DNA of 64,000 bases from Candidatus Latescibacterota bacterium (GCA_022822725.1 JAJEAN010000007.1:2478543-2542542), one strand, 5' to 3'. Counted from the first letter of the stretch, positions 25,087-33,693 are shown. Program-made: numbers and translations. Notes: generated from the letters alone by a model not told the origin.

Positions 25087-26444
25087 GACGTTTTCAACTC
25101 CTTTACTGTTTCCCGGATGCTGTCCGACAATATGTCCAGCATGAGGTCCGTCTCTTGCCGGGTGATGACGAGCGGCGGCGCCAGGGCGATCCAGTTGGGA
25201 TCGAAACGGGTCAGCAGGCCCTTCTCCAGCGCGGTCTGCCCTACCCGCACGCCGAACTTCACCGATGGATCGAAGGGCGTGCGGCTATCGGGGTCTTCCA
25301 CGAATTCAATGCCGGCCAGCAGGCCGCAGCCCCGGATATCGCCCACGATGCCGGTTGCCCGCAGTTCCTCCAGCCGCTGCCGGACGTAGGCGCCCGTCTC
25401 GCGCGCCCGGGCGCACAGGTCTCTTTCCCGGATCTCCGCCAGGTTCGCCAGGCCGGCCGCCGCGGCCAGCGGGTTGCCGCCGTAGGTGTGACCGTGAGAG
25501 AATTCGATTTCGTCCTCTTCCCTGCCGAGGAAGGCGGAGGCGATGGAATCCCGGAAGGCGATCCCCGCCAGAGGCACGTATCCGCTGGACATGCCCTTGC
25601 CCATGCAGAGGATGTCGGGCGTGGCCTCGAAGGTCTGGGCCGCGAACATGCTTCCGGTGCGGCCGAAGCCGGTGATGATCTCGTCGAAGATCAGGAGGAT
25701 ACCGTGCCGGTCGCAGATCTCCCGCAGCTCGGAAAGATACCCCGGCGGCGGCATGATGATCCCCCCGGTGTTCCCCACGGGTTCCAGGATGAGCGCGGCG
25801 ATGGTCTCGGCGCCTTCCAGCTCGATGAGGTCCTCCACCGTCCGGGCGCAGAAGACCTCGCAGTCTGGGAAGGTCTTTTCATAGGGACACCGGTAGCAGG
25901 TCGGCGGGTGGACGTGCAGGAAACCGTGCAGCGTGGGTTCGAACATGGTCTTGCGACGGCGCGTGCCCGTGGCCGACAGGGCCCCCATGGTCGCGCCGTG
26001 GTACCCGTGAAACCGCGAGATCACCTTGAACTTGCCCGGGTTGCCGGTCTGCCGGTGGTATTGCCGCGCCAGCTTCATGGCCGCCTCGGTGGCTTCCGAT
26101 CCGCCGGACAGGAGTTTGATGGTATTGAGGTCTTCCGGTGTCTCTTCCGCCAGCCGCTGGACCAGCTCGATGGCCGGCGGACTGGTGGCGTGGAGCGGAG
26201 GCGCGAAGGCCATGGTATCCAACTGCGCCTTGATCGCCTCGATAATCCTCCGGTTGCCGTGGCCGGCGTTCACGGTGAAGATGCCCGACAGGCCATCCAG
26301 GATTCGCCGCCCTTTCACGTCCTCGTACCAGACCCCGTCCGCTTTCCGGACGACGAGGGGGTCCTCGATGAAGGTCTCCATCTGGCGCAGGTCGAGGACG
26401 AGCCGCCGGAGTGATTCGGGCGCTGTGAGCAGTTCGGCATTCAT
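25083..26444 (-). CDS. Class III (aspartate aminotransferase family) aminotransferase
   Basis: The 453-residue PLP enzyme is of the omega-aminotransferase/GABA-aminotransferase type. It has LLSGGSEATEAAMKLARQYH, RFHGYHGATMGALSATG, the PLP-binding DEIITGFGRTGSMFA and the catalytic Lys in CMGKGMSSGYVPLAG. An unusual cysteine-containing insert, CYRCPYEKTFPDCEVFC, sits near residue 180. It is translationally coupled to the Tat-exported aminotransferase, so the two probably act on related substrates although predicted to lie in different compartments. Confidence 0.9.
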   Translation of the reverse strand: MNAELLTAPESLRRLVLDLRQMETFIEDPLVVRKADGVWYEDVKGRRILDGLSGIFTVNAGHGNRRIIEAIKAQLDTMAFAPPLHATSPPAIELVQRLAEETPEDLNTIKLLSGGSEATEAAMKLARQYHRQTGNPGKFKVISRFHGYHGATMGALSATGTRRRKTMFEPTLHGFLHVHPPTCYRCPYEKTFPDCEVFCARTVEDLIELEGAETIAALILEPVGNTGGIIMPPPGYLSELREICDRHGILLIFDEIITGFGRTGSMFAAQTFEATPDILCMGKGMSSGYVPLAGIAFRDSIASAFLGREEDEIEFSHGHTYGGNPLAAAAGLANLAEIRERDLCARARETGAYVRQRLEELRATGIVGDIRGCGLLAGIEFVEDPDSRTPFDPSVKFGVRVGQTALEKGLLTRFDPNWIALAPPLVITRQETDLMLDILSDSIRETVKELKTS

Positions 26445-26472
26445 CAGGCGATCTCTTTAGCGTGGCGGCTGG

Positions 26473-27009
26473 CTAATACAGCTTGTCGATGACGACGTCC
26501 GCCCCGGAGTCTCCGACGACCACCCGCGGGTTGACGCCTTCCATGTCGCCGGACTGCGGGAGGCCGGCGTTGCCGTCCAGGTCGATGCGCGCGACGATGG
26601 TGACTTCCCCGGTGAATGGCGGGCCCTGCACGGCCTGGTCGGCTCCGGTCAGCGTGTACGGCATGGGGAACCGCAGGCTCCTGAAACGCCGGACGGCCAT
26701 GGGCGGGCCGTCCGCGCTCCGTCTCGCCATGACGTACATGGTCTCCGAGCCCCTGAGCCGCGCGAAGAGTTCCGGCGTGATGTCGATGGTTCCCGATACG
26801 CTCGCACCGTCTGGCGGGGCCGTAATGGGAGGTGGTTCGTCCTCGATGCCACGGCCGGCCACACGACTGCCGGCCATCGGCCGCTGCGCTTCCACGAAGG
26901 ACCTGCCGGACGCCTGTCCACCGTCTTCGGGCAGGGGCCGAAGGTTCTGGTCGCATCCGCACCAGATCAGCGCACCCAGCAGTATAGATTTCAAATGCAA
27001 AAGGCGCAT
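26473..27009 (-). CDS. Lipoprotein with a CcmI/CycH C-terminal-like domain
   Basis: The 178-residue protein has a short signal ending LIWCGC, a possible lipobox. Residues 70-178 resemble the periplasmic C-terminal domain of CcmI (CycH): ASVSGTIDITPELFARLRGSETMYVMARR, then PPMAVRRFRSLRFPMPYTL, a TARI-type strand here read as VTIVARIDLDGNAG, and a final VVIDKLY. CcmI holds apocytochrome c for heme attachment. Here the usual membrane and TPR parts are absent. Similarity is recalled by eye, so moderate confidence. Confidence 0.5.
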   Translation of the reverse strand: MRLLHLKSILLGALIWCGCDQNLRPLPEDGGQASGRSFVEAQRPMAGSRVAGRGIEDEPPPITAPPDGASVSGTIDITPELFARLRGSETMYVMARRSADGPPMAVRRFRSLRFPMPYTLTGADQAVQGPPFTGEVTIVARIDLDGNAGLPQSGDMEGVNPRVVVGDSGADVVIDKLY

Positions 27010-27415
27010 GTAAAAAAGGTCCAGGTAAGAGGTCCCTGAATGGGTCCCGGCCAGCGGGAAGGCCCTGTGCTGAAGGGTGTTTTAGTCGTCCGGACACTCC
27101 CGATAGTCTAGGCGAACCCCCGCCGGTTGTCAACCTCTATGTACCTGCTCTATCTGCCCGTGCGAGGGAATAAGAAAACCCTTGACTTGACCGGTTGCGC
27201 AAACCTAACATGGAACTTTGCTGGTGACTCCGTTTCCGGGGTTGGCCGGCCTGTTTTTTTCAGACAGGCGAAGCACGAGCGCGTATCTCCTTTGCCGTGC
27301 CTGCCTAGGGTGGCCTGACCGGTTCGGCCGGCATGGTCTCGCCTGATTCCACCTCCTCTTTGCGATAGACCGGGCCATCTTCACGACGGTTCCCCGGAAC
27401 CGGGATTGGACAGTC
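27010..27415. other. Gene-free spacer upstream of the cold-shock/VOC fusion
   Basis: No credible gene is seen in these 406 bp between two divergent genes. The middle is AT-richer than its surroundings and holds the candidate promoter described separately. The right half (about 27220-27415) would then be a leader of about 200 nt. Confidence 0.5.
27182..27211 (+). promoter_or_regulatory. Candidate sigma70-type promoter
   Basis: TTGACT at 27182-27187 and TAACAT at 27206-27211 are 18 bp apart. Transcription would begin near 27218, giving a leader of about 198 nt before the cold-shock-domain gene. Long structured leaders are known for cspA-type genes. The -10 match is only partial. Confidence 0.35.
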
Positions 27416-28048
27416 ATGCCGCAGGGTACGATCACCAGGCTCAACCACACCAGAGGGTACGGGTTCATCAACACGCCGGAGAACGAGGACCTGTTCTTCC
27501 ATCGATCCAACATTACGGAAGGGCAGTTTTCATTGCTGCAGGTCGGCGACCGGGTGACGTATTCCGTCCAGTTCACTTCACGCGGCCCCCGGGCCGACCA
27601 GGTCCAGGTCCAGAGTCAGTCCGTGAGACTCCAGGTCAACCTGGCCGTGAAGGACCTGCGGGTGTCCGCGGCATTCTACACGGAGACCTTCGGCTTCAAG
27701 GAACTGTCGAACGATCCCGGATACATCCTGCTCCAGCGGAACGAACTGGTCCTCGGACTGAAGACCGACGAACTGCTCTGGTACCCGGACCCGGGGGAAC
27801 AGCCCGTCGAGTCGCTTACCCGCGGCGTGGGGGTCGAACTGGTCCTGGAGATCTCGGATATCGGCCAGTTCCATGCAAAGATGCAACAGGCCGGGGTGGC
27901 CATACACGAACCGCTGAAAGAGCAGCCCTGGGGCGCCACGGACTTCCGCATGCTGGACCCGGACGGCTATTACTGGCGGATCACTTCACCACGCGACCGC
28001 GAAGCCGTACAGGCCGAAGAAGAACCGACGGAAGGTGAACCCGCATGA
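27416..28048 (+). CDS. Cold-shock domain fused to a VOC (glyoxalase/dioxygenase-like) domain
   Basis: The 210-residue protein joins two domains not normally together. Residues 1-67 are a CspA-type OB fold with RNP1-like RGYGFI (13-18) and RNP2-like DLFFHRS (25-31), a nucleic-acid-binding surface. Residues 70-193 are a VOC domain: [24 protein letters not shown]…[24 protein letters not shown]…[15 protein letters not shown]. The tail is acidic ([11 protein letters not shown]). The single reading frame crosses the join without interruption. Its stop overlaps the start of the glucokinase gene (ATGA). The joint function is unknown. Confidence 0.85.
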   Translation: MPQGTITRLNHTRGYGFINTPENEDLFFHRSNITEGQFSLLQVGDRVTYSVQFTSRGPRADQVQVQSQSVRLQVNLAVKDLRVSAAFYTETFGFKELSNDPGYILLQRNELVLGLKTDELLWYPDPGEQPVESLTRGVGVELVLEISDIGQFHAKMQQAGVAIHEPLKEQPWGATDFRMLDPDGYYWRITSPRDREAVQAEEEPTEGEPA

Positions 28049-28782
28049 GTCTTCTGGGGATCGATATCGGCGGAACGGGCATCAAAGGTGCACCGGTCTG
28101 CCTGGAAACCGGAAAACTCGAGACGGAACGCTTCAGGATCGACACCCCCAGGCCGGCCACGCCAAAGAAAGTCATCGAGACCGCGGCGGAGATCGTCCGG
28201 CACTTCGACCTGCAGGGTCCCGTGGGATTCGGCTTTCCCGCAGTCATCAAGAACGGTACGGTGCGGACCGCCGCGAACATCGACGCGTCCTGGATCGGCG
28301 TCAACGTCGTGGAACGCATGGCTAAGGCGACGGGCAGGGAGGTGGTTTTCCTGAACGACGCGGATGCCGCGGGCATGGCGGAAATGCGGTACGGCGCGGG
28401 CCGGGACCGGGACGGCGTGGTGGTCATCGCGACCCTGGGAACCGGCATCGGCACCTCCCTGTTCGTCGACGGCACGCTCGTGCCCAGCACGGAATTCGGC
28501 CACATCGAGATGAAGGGCCGCGTCGCGGAGAAATACGCCGCGGAGAGCGTTCGCAAGGCGAAGGGCCTGAGTTGGGAGGAATGGGGCAAACGCGTGAACG
28601 AGTACCTGTGCTGTCTGGACGAGTTGATCCGACCGGACCTGATCATCGTGGGCGGCGGCGCCAGCAACAAGTACGAGAAGTTCTCATCGTACTTCACCGT
28701 GGAAACCGAGGTCGTGCCCGCCCGGATGAGGAACCGGGCCGGGATCATCGGGGCGGCGCTGGCCGCGCAGACCGCCGCGTGA
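28045..28782 (+). CDS. ppgK: Polyphosphate glucokinase (ROK family)
   Basis: It phosphorylates glucose with polyphosphate or ATP. The 245-residue ROK protein has the phosphate-1 motif [13 protein letters not shown] at its N-terminus, [11 protein letters not shown], the catalytic Asp in [14 protein letters not shown] and the phosphate-2 region [24 protein letters not shown], which is the PpgK-type sequence. A standard ROK zinc cysteine cluster is absent, as in PpgK. It is coupled to the cold-shock/VOC gene. The last residues AALAAQTAA lie in a 41-bp duplicated unit. Confidence 0.92.
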   Translation: MSLLGIDIGGTGIKGAPVCLETGKLETERFRIDTPRPATPKKVIETAAEIVRHFDLQGPVGFGFPAVIKNGTVRTAANIDASWIGVNVVERMAKATGREVVFLNDADAAGMAEMRYGAGRDRDGVVVIATLGTGIGTSLFVDGTLVPSTEFGHIEMKGRVAEKYAAESVRKAKGLSWEEWGKRVNEYLCCLDELIRPDLIIVGGGASNKYEKFSSYFTVETEVVPARMRNRAGIIGAALAAQTAA

Positions 28783-28837
28783 ACCGCTTGACCGCCGCGC
28801 TGGCCGCACAGACCGCCGCGTGGACCGCGTGACCTGA
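28756..28837 (+). repeat. 41-bp direct duplication across the ppgK stop codon
   Basis: The copies at 28756-28796 and 28797-28837 are near-identical (few mismatches). The first encodes the end of PpgK with its stop; the second repeats the same sequence between ppgK and the next gene, re-creating a dead [13 protein letters not shown] reading frame. Confidence 0.8.
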
Positions 28838-29730
28838 TGAAAGCGCCGTACATGCCCGTACTCACCAAGTCGAAACTGTTTCCCATGCTGCCCGACGGCG
28901 TCCGCGGGCGCGTGACCGAGCACCACCGCCTGTCCCCGTCGCACCGACTGAAGAACAGGAAACAGGCCGGCGATTTCATCCTTGAACGGTGTTTCGTCTC
29001 GGTCTACTCAGGCACCGAACTTCCCAGTATCCAGGAGGCCATAGACGGCAGGACCGGCTGTGACGGCAACGATGACCGGATCAGCACGGGACAGGGCATC
29101 GCCAGCATCTGGCTGAGCGACCTGCCCGACACCGTCCCCTGCCTGTTCGGCACGTTCGTGAAGCGCAAACCCACGCTCGTCGCCCGGAAGCACTGGGCGG
29201 CCCTGCTGGCCATGGAAGGGGAAGGCTTCCGGGGCGCCCGGGCGCGCAACCGGATCTCTCCGGCGGCGTTCCATCTCGCCGACTGTATCGAGCGGGACGG
29301 TCCGGCCACGGGACGGACGCTGCGGGACCGGCTCGCCGGAACCGTCCCCATGGACGGGCGGACATTCCGCAAGGCGTTGCTGGAACTCGAGAAGCTGTGG
29401 TTGATCGTACCCGGACCAGCCACCGGGAGGAACGTCCATGACGCGGCCTCGCGCGTATGGGAACTTACGAATCGGTGGGTGCCCGACGACACGGCGAAGG
29501 AAGCCGTTTCCATGACCCGCCGCCATGCCATGCGCAGCCTGCTCGTGGGCGCCGTGGAGTCCGCCGGTGCCGTCGACGAGAAGGCGGTCTACCGGTGGTT
29601 CGGCTGGCCCCGGTCCATGACGGGCATGCTCATGGACGAAGCCCTGTCGGCGGAGGAGTGCTTCCGGGTGGACGGCCCCAATCCCGTAATCATTTCGAGC
29701 GCCCTCGCCGAAATCTGGCCCGACGCCTGA
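28837..29730 (+). CDS. Hypothetical protein, possibly AlkZ/YcaQ-related winged-helix protein
   Basis: The 297-residue protein lacks a signal or membrane helix. The C-terminal two thirds (RISPAAFHLADCIERDGPATGRTLRDRLAG…FRKALLELEKLWLIVPGP and later VDEKAVYRWFGWPRSMTGMLMDEALSAEE) reads as repeated winged-helix modules like those of YcaQ/AlkZ-type DNA glycosylase relatives. I see no catalytic QxD/QxQ motif. A second in-frame ATG at 28852 is an equally plausible start. It sits directly before a DNA methyltransferase, so a DNA-binding role is attractive but unproved. Confidence 0.55.
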   Translation: MKAPYMPVLTKSKLFPMLPDGVRGRVTEHHRLSPSHRLKNRKQAGDFILERCFVSVYSGTELPSIQEAIDGRTGCDGNDDRISTGQGIASIWLSDLPDTVPCLFGTFVKRKPTLVARKHWAALLAMEGEGFRGARARNRISPAAFHLADCIERDGPATGRTLRDRLAGTVPMDGRTFRKALLELEKLWLIVPGPATGRNVHDAASRVWELTNRWVPDDTAKEAVSMTRRHAMRSLLVGAVESAGAVDEKAVYRWFGWPRSMTGMLMDEALSAEECFRVDGPNPVIISSALAEIWPDA

Positions 29731-29769
29731 TGCGGATGTTCCGGCCGCCGCCAGCACTTGCTTTCCGCC

Positions 29770-30537
29770 ATGCGCCTCTTCCACGATGACGACCAGGTCC
29801 GGCTCTGGCTGGGCGACGCCCGCAGGATGGACCCCATTGCCGACGGGTGCGCCGGCCTGGTCCTGACCTGCCCGCCCTGGTGGGAGAGTGGCGACTACGG
29901 CCACCCGGACCAGATCGGCTTCGGCCAGGACTATCCGGACTTCCTGGCCTCCCTCTCCGAGGTGTGGGCGCAGTGCCACCGCTGCCTCATGCCCGGCCGG
30001 GCGATGATCGTCTGGATTGCCGATCTGCTCTGGCGGGATGAACCGGTCGCGCTGGCGGCGGATACGCACCGCGGTCTCCAGGAGGCGGGGTTTCGGTACG
30101 AGGCTACCTGGTACTGGTTCGAACCGGGGAAGGCGGTGCGTGAGGAACCTGCGGATGCCCGCGTACCGTTCGGATGCCGGCCCAAGGTGCATGCCGAGAC
30201 CATCCTGGTCTACCGGAAGCCCGGTGAATCCGAAGCGCCGCCTGGTGCCGTGGAAGAAAGTGGCATACCCGCTTCAGCATGGCGGGCGGGCCGCCAGGCC
30301 GTCTGGACGCCCGACGATAACCTGGAACATCCCTACTGGCGCCTGATCCGTCTCTGGTCCTACGCGGGCGAGACGGTCCTGGACCCCTTTGCCGGGCAGG
30401 GCACGATCGCCCTGGCCGCGCGCGCGCTCGGGCGCCGCAGCATCTCCGTGGAACTGAACCCCGATGCCTGCCGGCACATCACGTCGCTGCTCTCTCAGCC
30501 TCACATGCCGTTTTCGGCGAGCAGGCGACGCAGGTAG
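29770..30537 (+). CDS. Site-specific DNA methyltransferase (amino-methyltransferase, beta-class order)
   Basis: The 255-residue enzyme has the catalytic motif TCPPW at residues 33-37 before the SAM-binding motif DPFAGQGTIALAARALGR near 205-222, the order of beta-class N4-cytosine/N6-adenine methyltransferases. The C-terminal VELNPDACRHI completes the SAM site. There is no adjacent endonuclease gene, so it looks like an orphan methyltransferase. The start is the ATG at 29770; a TTG four codons earlier is less likely. Its 3' end overlaps the convergent sugar-isomerase gene by 37 bp. Confidence 0.88.
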   Translation: MRLFHDDDQVRLWLGDARRMDPIADGCAGLVLTCPPWWESGDYGHPDQIGFGQDYPDFLASLSEVWAQCHRCLMPGRAMIVWIADLLWRDEPVALAADTHRGLQEAGFRYEATWYWFEPGKAVREEPADARVPFGCRPKVHAETILVYRKPGESEAPPGAVEESGIPASAWRAGRQAVWTPDDNLEHPYWRLIRLWSYAGETVLDPFAGQGTIALAARALGRRSISVELNPDACRHITSLLSQPHMPFSASRRRR

Positions 30538-31337
30538 GCGACGGCCTTGGGAACCGCGATCTCCTCGGCTTCGACGTCCTGCCCTTCGTAGACGACCGAC
30601 ATCCAGCCATTGAAACCGACCTGCTTCAGGATCCCCAGAATGCGGGGATAGTCCAGCCACTCCTCCTCACCGGACTGGATGCGGTAGATCTTCGCCCGGA
30701 CGTGTGCGGCGTAAGGCGCGCTCCTCTCCATGCTGCCGTAGAAATCGTAGGCGGGGTCCGGGTTGCCCCTGCTGCCCGAAGCGCCCGGCGAGCCGGCGTA
30801 CTGGCCCGTGTCGAGGATATGGGTGAAGGTAGGACGATCCACCTGGTTCAGGATGCGCACGACGTCGTCGCCGGTGCGGGTCACGCAACCGTGATTGTGG
30901 TTGTGAAGCCCCACGGCCACGCCCCGGGCGGCCCCGTGATCCACCACCTCGGAGATGCCGTAGATCATCCGGGACCAGGTGACGCGCGCGGGCGTGTCCT
31001 CCCGATCCCAGGCCGCGAAGATCCGTACCAGGGGCACGTTCAGCCTCGCGGCCACATCGATCCAGTGCTTGACCATCTTGATTTCGGCGGCGATCTCCCC
31101 GGGCGGCTTCCCGAAGTTGTTGCTGATGCCCAGGTAGGAGATGGCAAGCCCCCGCTGCAGGCACCGCATGCGAACGTCCCGCAGGTACGCGTCATCATCC
31201 GATTCCAGCGCCCGGGTATGGATGTCGATCCCGTCGAGTTCCATTTCGCGGGCGCGGTCGATGAATTCGAACAGGTCCATGCGGCCTTCGGAAATGGCGT
31301 GGCCGTAACTCAGGGACATGCATCCTAGTTTGATCAC
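30501..31337 (-). CDS. Sugar phosphate isomerase/epimerase (xylose isomerase-like TIM barrel)
   Basis: The 278-residue TIM-barrel protein has the AP endonuclease 2/xylose-isomerase-like pattern: FEFIDRAREMELDGIDIHTRAL, IVPLVRIFAAWDRED-like second strands, VGLHNHNHG, FTHILDTGQYAGSPG (metal Asp/His) and AAHVRAKIYR near the end. The start is a GTG overlapping the upstream stop (GTGA), with an ATG six codons later also possible. It is part of a minus-strand cluster with a rhamnose mutarotase-like and a PIG-L protein, suggesting sugar catabolism. Confidence 0.85.
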   Translation of the reverse strand: MIKLGCMSLSYGHAISEGRMDLFEFIDRAREMELDGIDIHTRALESDDDAYLRDVRMRCLQRGLAISYLGISNNFGKPPGEIAAEIKMVKHWIDVAARLNVPLVRIFAAWDREDTPARVTWSRMIYGISEVVDHGAARGVAVGLHNHNHGCVTRTGDDVVRILNQVDRPTFTHILDTGQYAGSPGASGSRGNPDPAYDFYGSMERSAPYAAHVRAKIYRIQSGEEEWLDYPRILGILKQVGFNGWMSVVYEGQDVEAEEIAVPKAVAYLRRLLAENGM

Positions 31338-32422
31338 TTCGTGTCGTCCTTTCTCCCGCCGGTCGGATCACTGGCGACCCGGTCGGCGGCGGTACGGTCG
31401 CCGTCCATCGTGCAGGACTGCTCCAGAAAATAGACCATGACGTACTCTTCGGCCGTGCGCTTGGGACCGGGCAGGTTTCGGATCCGCCGCGCGTGGGCTT
31501 CCAGGTGACGCTTGACGAAGAACAGGTAGAGCTGGGTAACGAAATCGGTGGCCGTATGATTGTAGAGATAGGTGGGCGACAGGGAAAGTGTGGTATCGAC
31601 GTCCGGATACGTTCCCCTGTTTTGCCCCTCGATCAGTTTGTCGCTCAAGGACTCGAGTTCCTCGGTGGACACGCTGAAGAGAAACTCGCGAAAGGCCTGC
31701 AGTTCCTCCGGCGGGCACGTTTTCCTGGAGAAATAGTCGAGGAACCGGATGTCGCCGCCCGCGCGCATCAGGGCGAATATCTCGGAAACCCCCATGAGGG
31801 TACCCAGCTGCACGGTCGTCTGCCGCCGGGCTTCCCAGGTGGTCTCGAGGACGGGCAGGAAAGCTTCGATCCGGCGGGAGAACCGGTCCTCCCAGAGGTG
31901 GGTCAGGGCGGTAGCCGCCTTGATGCGGACCGCGCGGCCGAGGCTGTCGTCGCAGACGATGGCGATCAGCAGGGATTCGATCACCTTGTTGTGTATGCTC
32001 TGGCTGATCCGGGCGCCGATGGCGTCTTCCACGGCCGTGAATTCGTCCCGGCCGCCCAGGGCCTCCTGGACAACCTGGTGCAGGAGCCGGAACAGGTTCA
32101 GCCGCGCCATGACGTACACCTGCCCGACCGCGGCCCGCATGGGAAGCAACATGTCGACGGTGAAGAGCGTGGCGTTGGACAGCGCCTCGATGAGGGAAGC
32201 GGCATCCCGCCGCTGCTGGCCGAGGGACTGGCTTTCCAGCAGGGAAGGATAGGCGTTCATGACCTTCGCCAGGTCGCTCAACCGGGCGATGGACTCGCAG
32301 ATCGCCTGGTCGAGGTGCGCGGCGTCCGGATTCGTGCTTTCCTTCAGCGAATCGGTGATGTCCCGGACAAGCCGCTTTTCGTCTTGCGTCAGGACGGGCG
32401 TATCGAGGGTGGTTGTGTCCAA
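31334..32422 (-). CDS. Hypothetical helical (possibly HEAT-like) protein
   Basis: The 362-residue product is not recognised. It is almost wholly alpha-helical in appearance, with HEAT-like stretches (SLGRAVRIKAATALTHLWEDRF, RRIEAFLPVLETTWEARRQTTVQLGTLMGVSEIFALM), and it ends in a charged tail. There is no signal peptide. No ATG opens the conserved-looking frame; the best start is TTG at 32422 (reading LDTTTLDTPVLTQDEK), after AAGG. It overlaps the sugar isomerase start and lies 21 bp after the mutarotase gene, so it belongs to the same operon. Confidence 0.6.
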   Translation of the reverse strand: MDTTTLDTPVLTQDEKRLVRDITDSLKESTNPDAAHLDQAICESIARLSDLAKVMNAYPSLLESQSLGQQRRDAASLIEALSNATLFTVDMLLPMRAAVGQVYVMARLNLFRLLHQVVQEALGGRDEFTAVEDAIGARISQSIHNKVIESLLIAIVCDDSLGRAVRIKAATALTHLWEDRFSRRIEAFLPVLETTWEARRQTTVQLGTLMGVSEIFALMRAGGDIRFLDYFSRKTCPPEELQAFREFLFSVSTEELESLSDKLIEGQNRGTYPDVDTTLSLSPTYLYNHTATDFVTQLYLFFVKRHLEAHARRIRNLPGPKRTAEEYVMVYFLEQSCTMDGDRTAADRVASDPTGGRKDDTK

Positions 32423-32442
32423 GTGGCCTTGTCTTACCCCTG

Positions 32443-32763
32443 TTATTCCAGGTAGAAAACCTGCTCCAGCGGCACCATGCTCTCGTCGGCGTGCTTGCCG
32501 CCGAGGTTCTCGAAATAGGGTGCCATGAACTCCTGCCAGCGCGCGTTGACTTCCGTCTCCGCCATCCTCGCCAGCGCCTTTTCGAAGTCCGGGGTCTCGC
32601 AGTAGCCGAAGAGCAGTCCGTCCTCGCGCATGAACAGCGAGTAGTTGCGCCAGCCCGCGTCTTGCAGGGCCTCCAGCATCTCCGGCCAGACCTCCCGGTG
32701 GTGCTTCTTGTAGTCGTCGATCATGTCTTCTTTGACTTTGAGGATGAACCCCACCCGCTGCAT
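32443..32763 (-). CDS. rhaM: L-rhamnose mutarotase family protein
   Basis: The 106-residue protein matches the RhaM (YiiL) family in length and motifs: MQRVGFILKVKEDMIDDYKKHHREVWPEM, NYSLFMREDGLLFGYCETPDF and a C-terminal LEQVFYLE. The family interconverts anomers of L-rhamnose. The ATG opening MQRVGF is chosen since AAGGAG lies about 5 bp before it; an earlier GTG overlaps that ribosome site. Its presence beside TIM-barrel isomerases supports a deoxysugar catabolic unit. Confidence 0.9.
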   Translation of the reverse strand: MQRVGFILKVKEDMIDDYKKHHREVWPEMLEALQDAGWRNYSLFMREDGLLFGYCETPDFEKALARMAETEVNARWQEFMAPYFENLGGKHADESMVPLEQVFYLE

Positions 32764-32832
32764 GTTTATCTCCTTCACGCTTCGTACTTTTACCTGTAAC
32801 GAGGCTTCTCTGCTGCGCCTCGTTTCTGTAAT

Positions 32833-33693
32833 TCACGCTTCGTACTTGTAGCTGACCTTCTCGATATTCTCGTGGTCCGACCTCCGGGCCCGTTCGAGGG
32901 CGTAGGACGAGACGGGGAAATAGTAGTGGGTCTCGGCATTGAGCGAGATGAACCCTTCGGCGTAGGCGACGTGGCCCGCGCTCCCGAAGGCTCCGTCGGA
33001 CGTCTCGATGCGCTTGCGCGCGTATGCGCCGCCATAGCCCTGGCTCTCCAGGGCGTCCAGCGCGGCCAGTTTCTTGTCGACCACGTCCGTGATGTCGATG
33101 AAGACGTCGTTGTAGTACCCGCCCCGGGCGTCCCAGACGTTCCTGGGAAGGCTCGCTCCGCCGCAACCCCAGTAGAACACCTGGGCCACATGGTGGGGCG
33201 GACGCCGGTCGCCCGGGTCGACGGAACCGGCCAGGCCCATGGCGAGCATGACGATGCGGCCGGCCACGGCGTGGGGGTTCCAGGTGCCGCCGCCCTCGTC
33301 GGGGAAATGGGTGAGGATGATATCCGGTTTCAGCTCCCGCAGCAGGCTGGCGAGCTGGCGAACGATCGGCCGGTCGGGCAGGAGAACGGCATCGTCCGCG
33401 CCCATGAAATAGACGTCTTCCACGCCGAGGGCGCGGCACGCCGATTTCACCTCTTCCGCCTTCACGTCGGACCGTTCCGCCATCATCCGCTTCAGGGTGT
33501 CCCCGTCCGGCACCTCTTCCGCGTGGAACATGTCGTCGCTGATTACCTTGTCGTGCACGCGGGCGCCGTGGGTCAGCACGACGCATCCCACCCAGTCGCC
33601 GCGGGCGGTGTGATGGGCCATGGCGCCGCCCGACTGGTCGAATATGTCGGCCGGATGCGCACCGATGGACAGGATGCGTAGCCCGTCGCTCAT
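32833..33693 (-). CDS. PIG-L family deacetylase-like protein
   Basis: The 286-residue protein has the LmbE/PIG-L fold: ILSIGAHPADIFDQSGG at the N-terminus, GVEDVYFMGADDAVLLPD, LKPDIILTHFPDEGGGTWNPHAVAG and a late helical part. The metal-binding motif AHPDD of active deacetylases reads AHPAD here: His13 and Asp16 (zinc ligands in MshB numbering) are kept, but the Asp that acts as general base is Ala15. It is first in a minus-strand operon with rhaM-like and isomerase genes. GGGGAG precedes the ATG. Confidence 0.85.
   Translation of the reverse strand: MSDGLRILSIGAHPADIFDQSGGAMAHHTARGDWVGCVVLTHGARVHDKVISDDMFHAEEVPDGDTLKRMMAERSDVKAEEVKSACRALGVEDVYFMGADDAVLLPDRPIVRQLASLLRELKPDIILTHFPDEGGGTWNPHAVAGRIVMLAMGLAGSVDPGDRRPPHHVAQVFYWGCGGASLPRNVWDARGGYYNDVFIDITDVVDKKLAALDALESQGYGGAYARKRIETSDGAFGSAGHVAYAEGFISLNAETHYYFPVSSYALERARRSDHENIEKVSYKYEA

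Noticed and set aside
32423..33586. Long minus-strand frame extending the helical protein at 31334 upstream through the mutarotase and PIG-L genes
   Set aside because: The extension is Arg/Gly-rich shadow translation of two recognisable genes in other frames.
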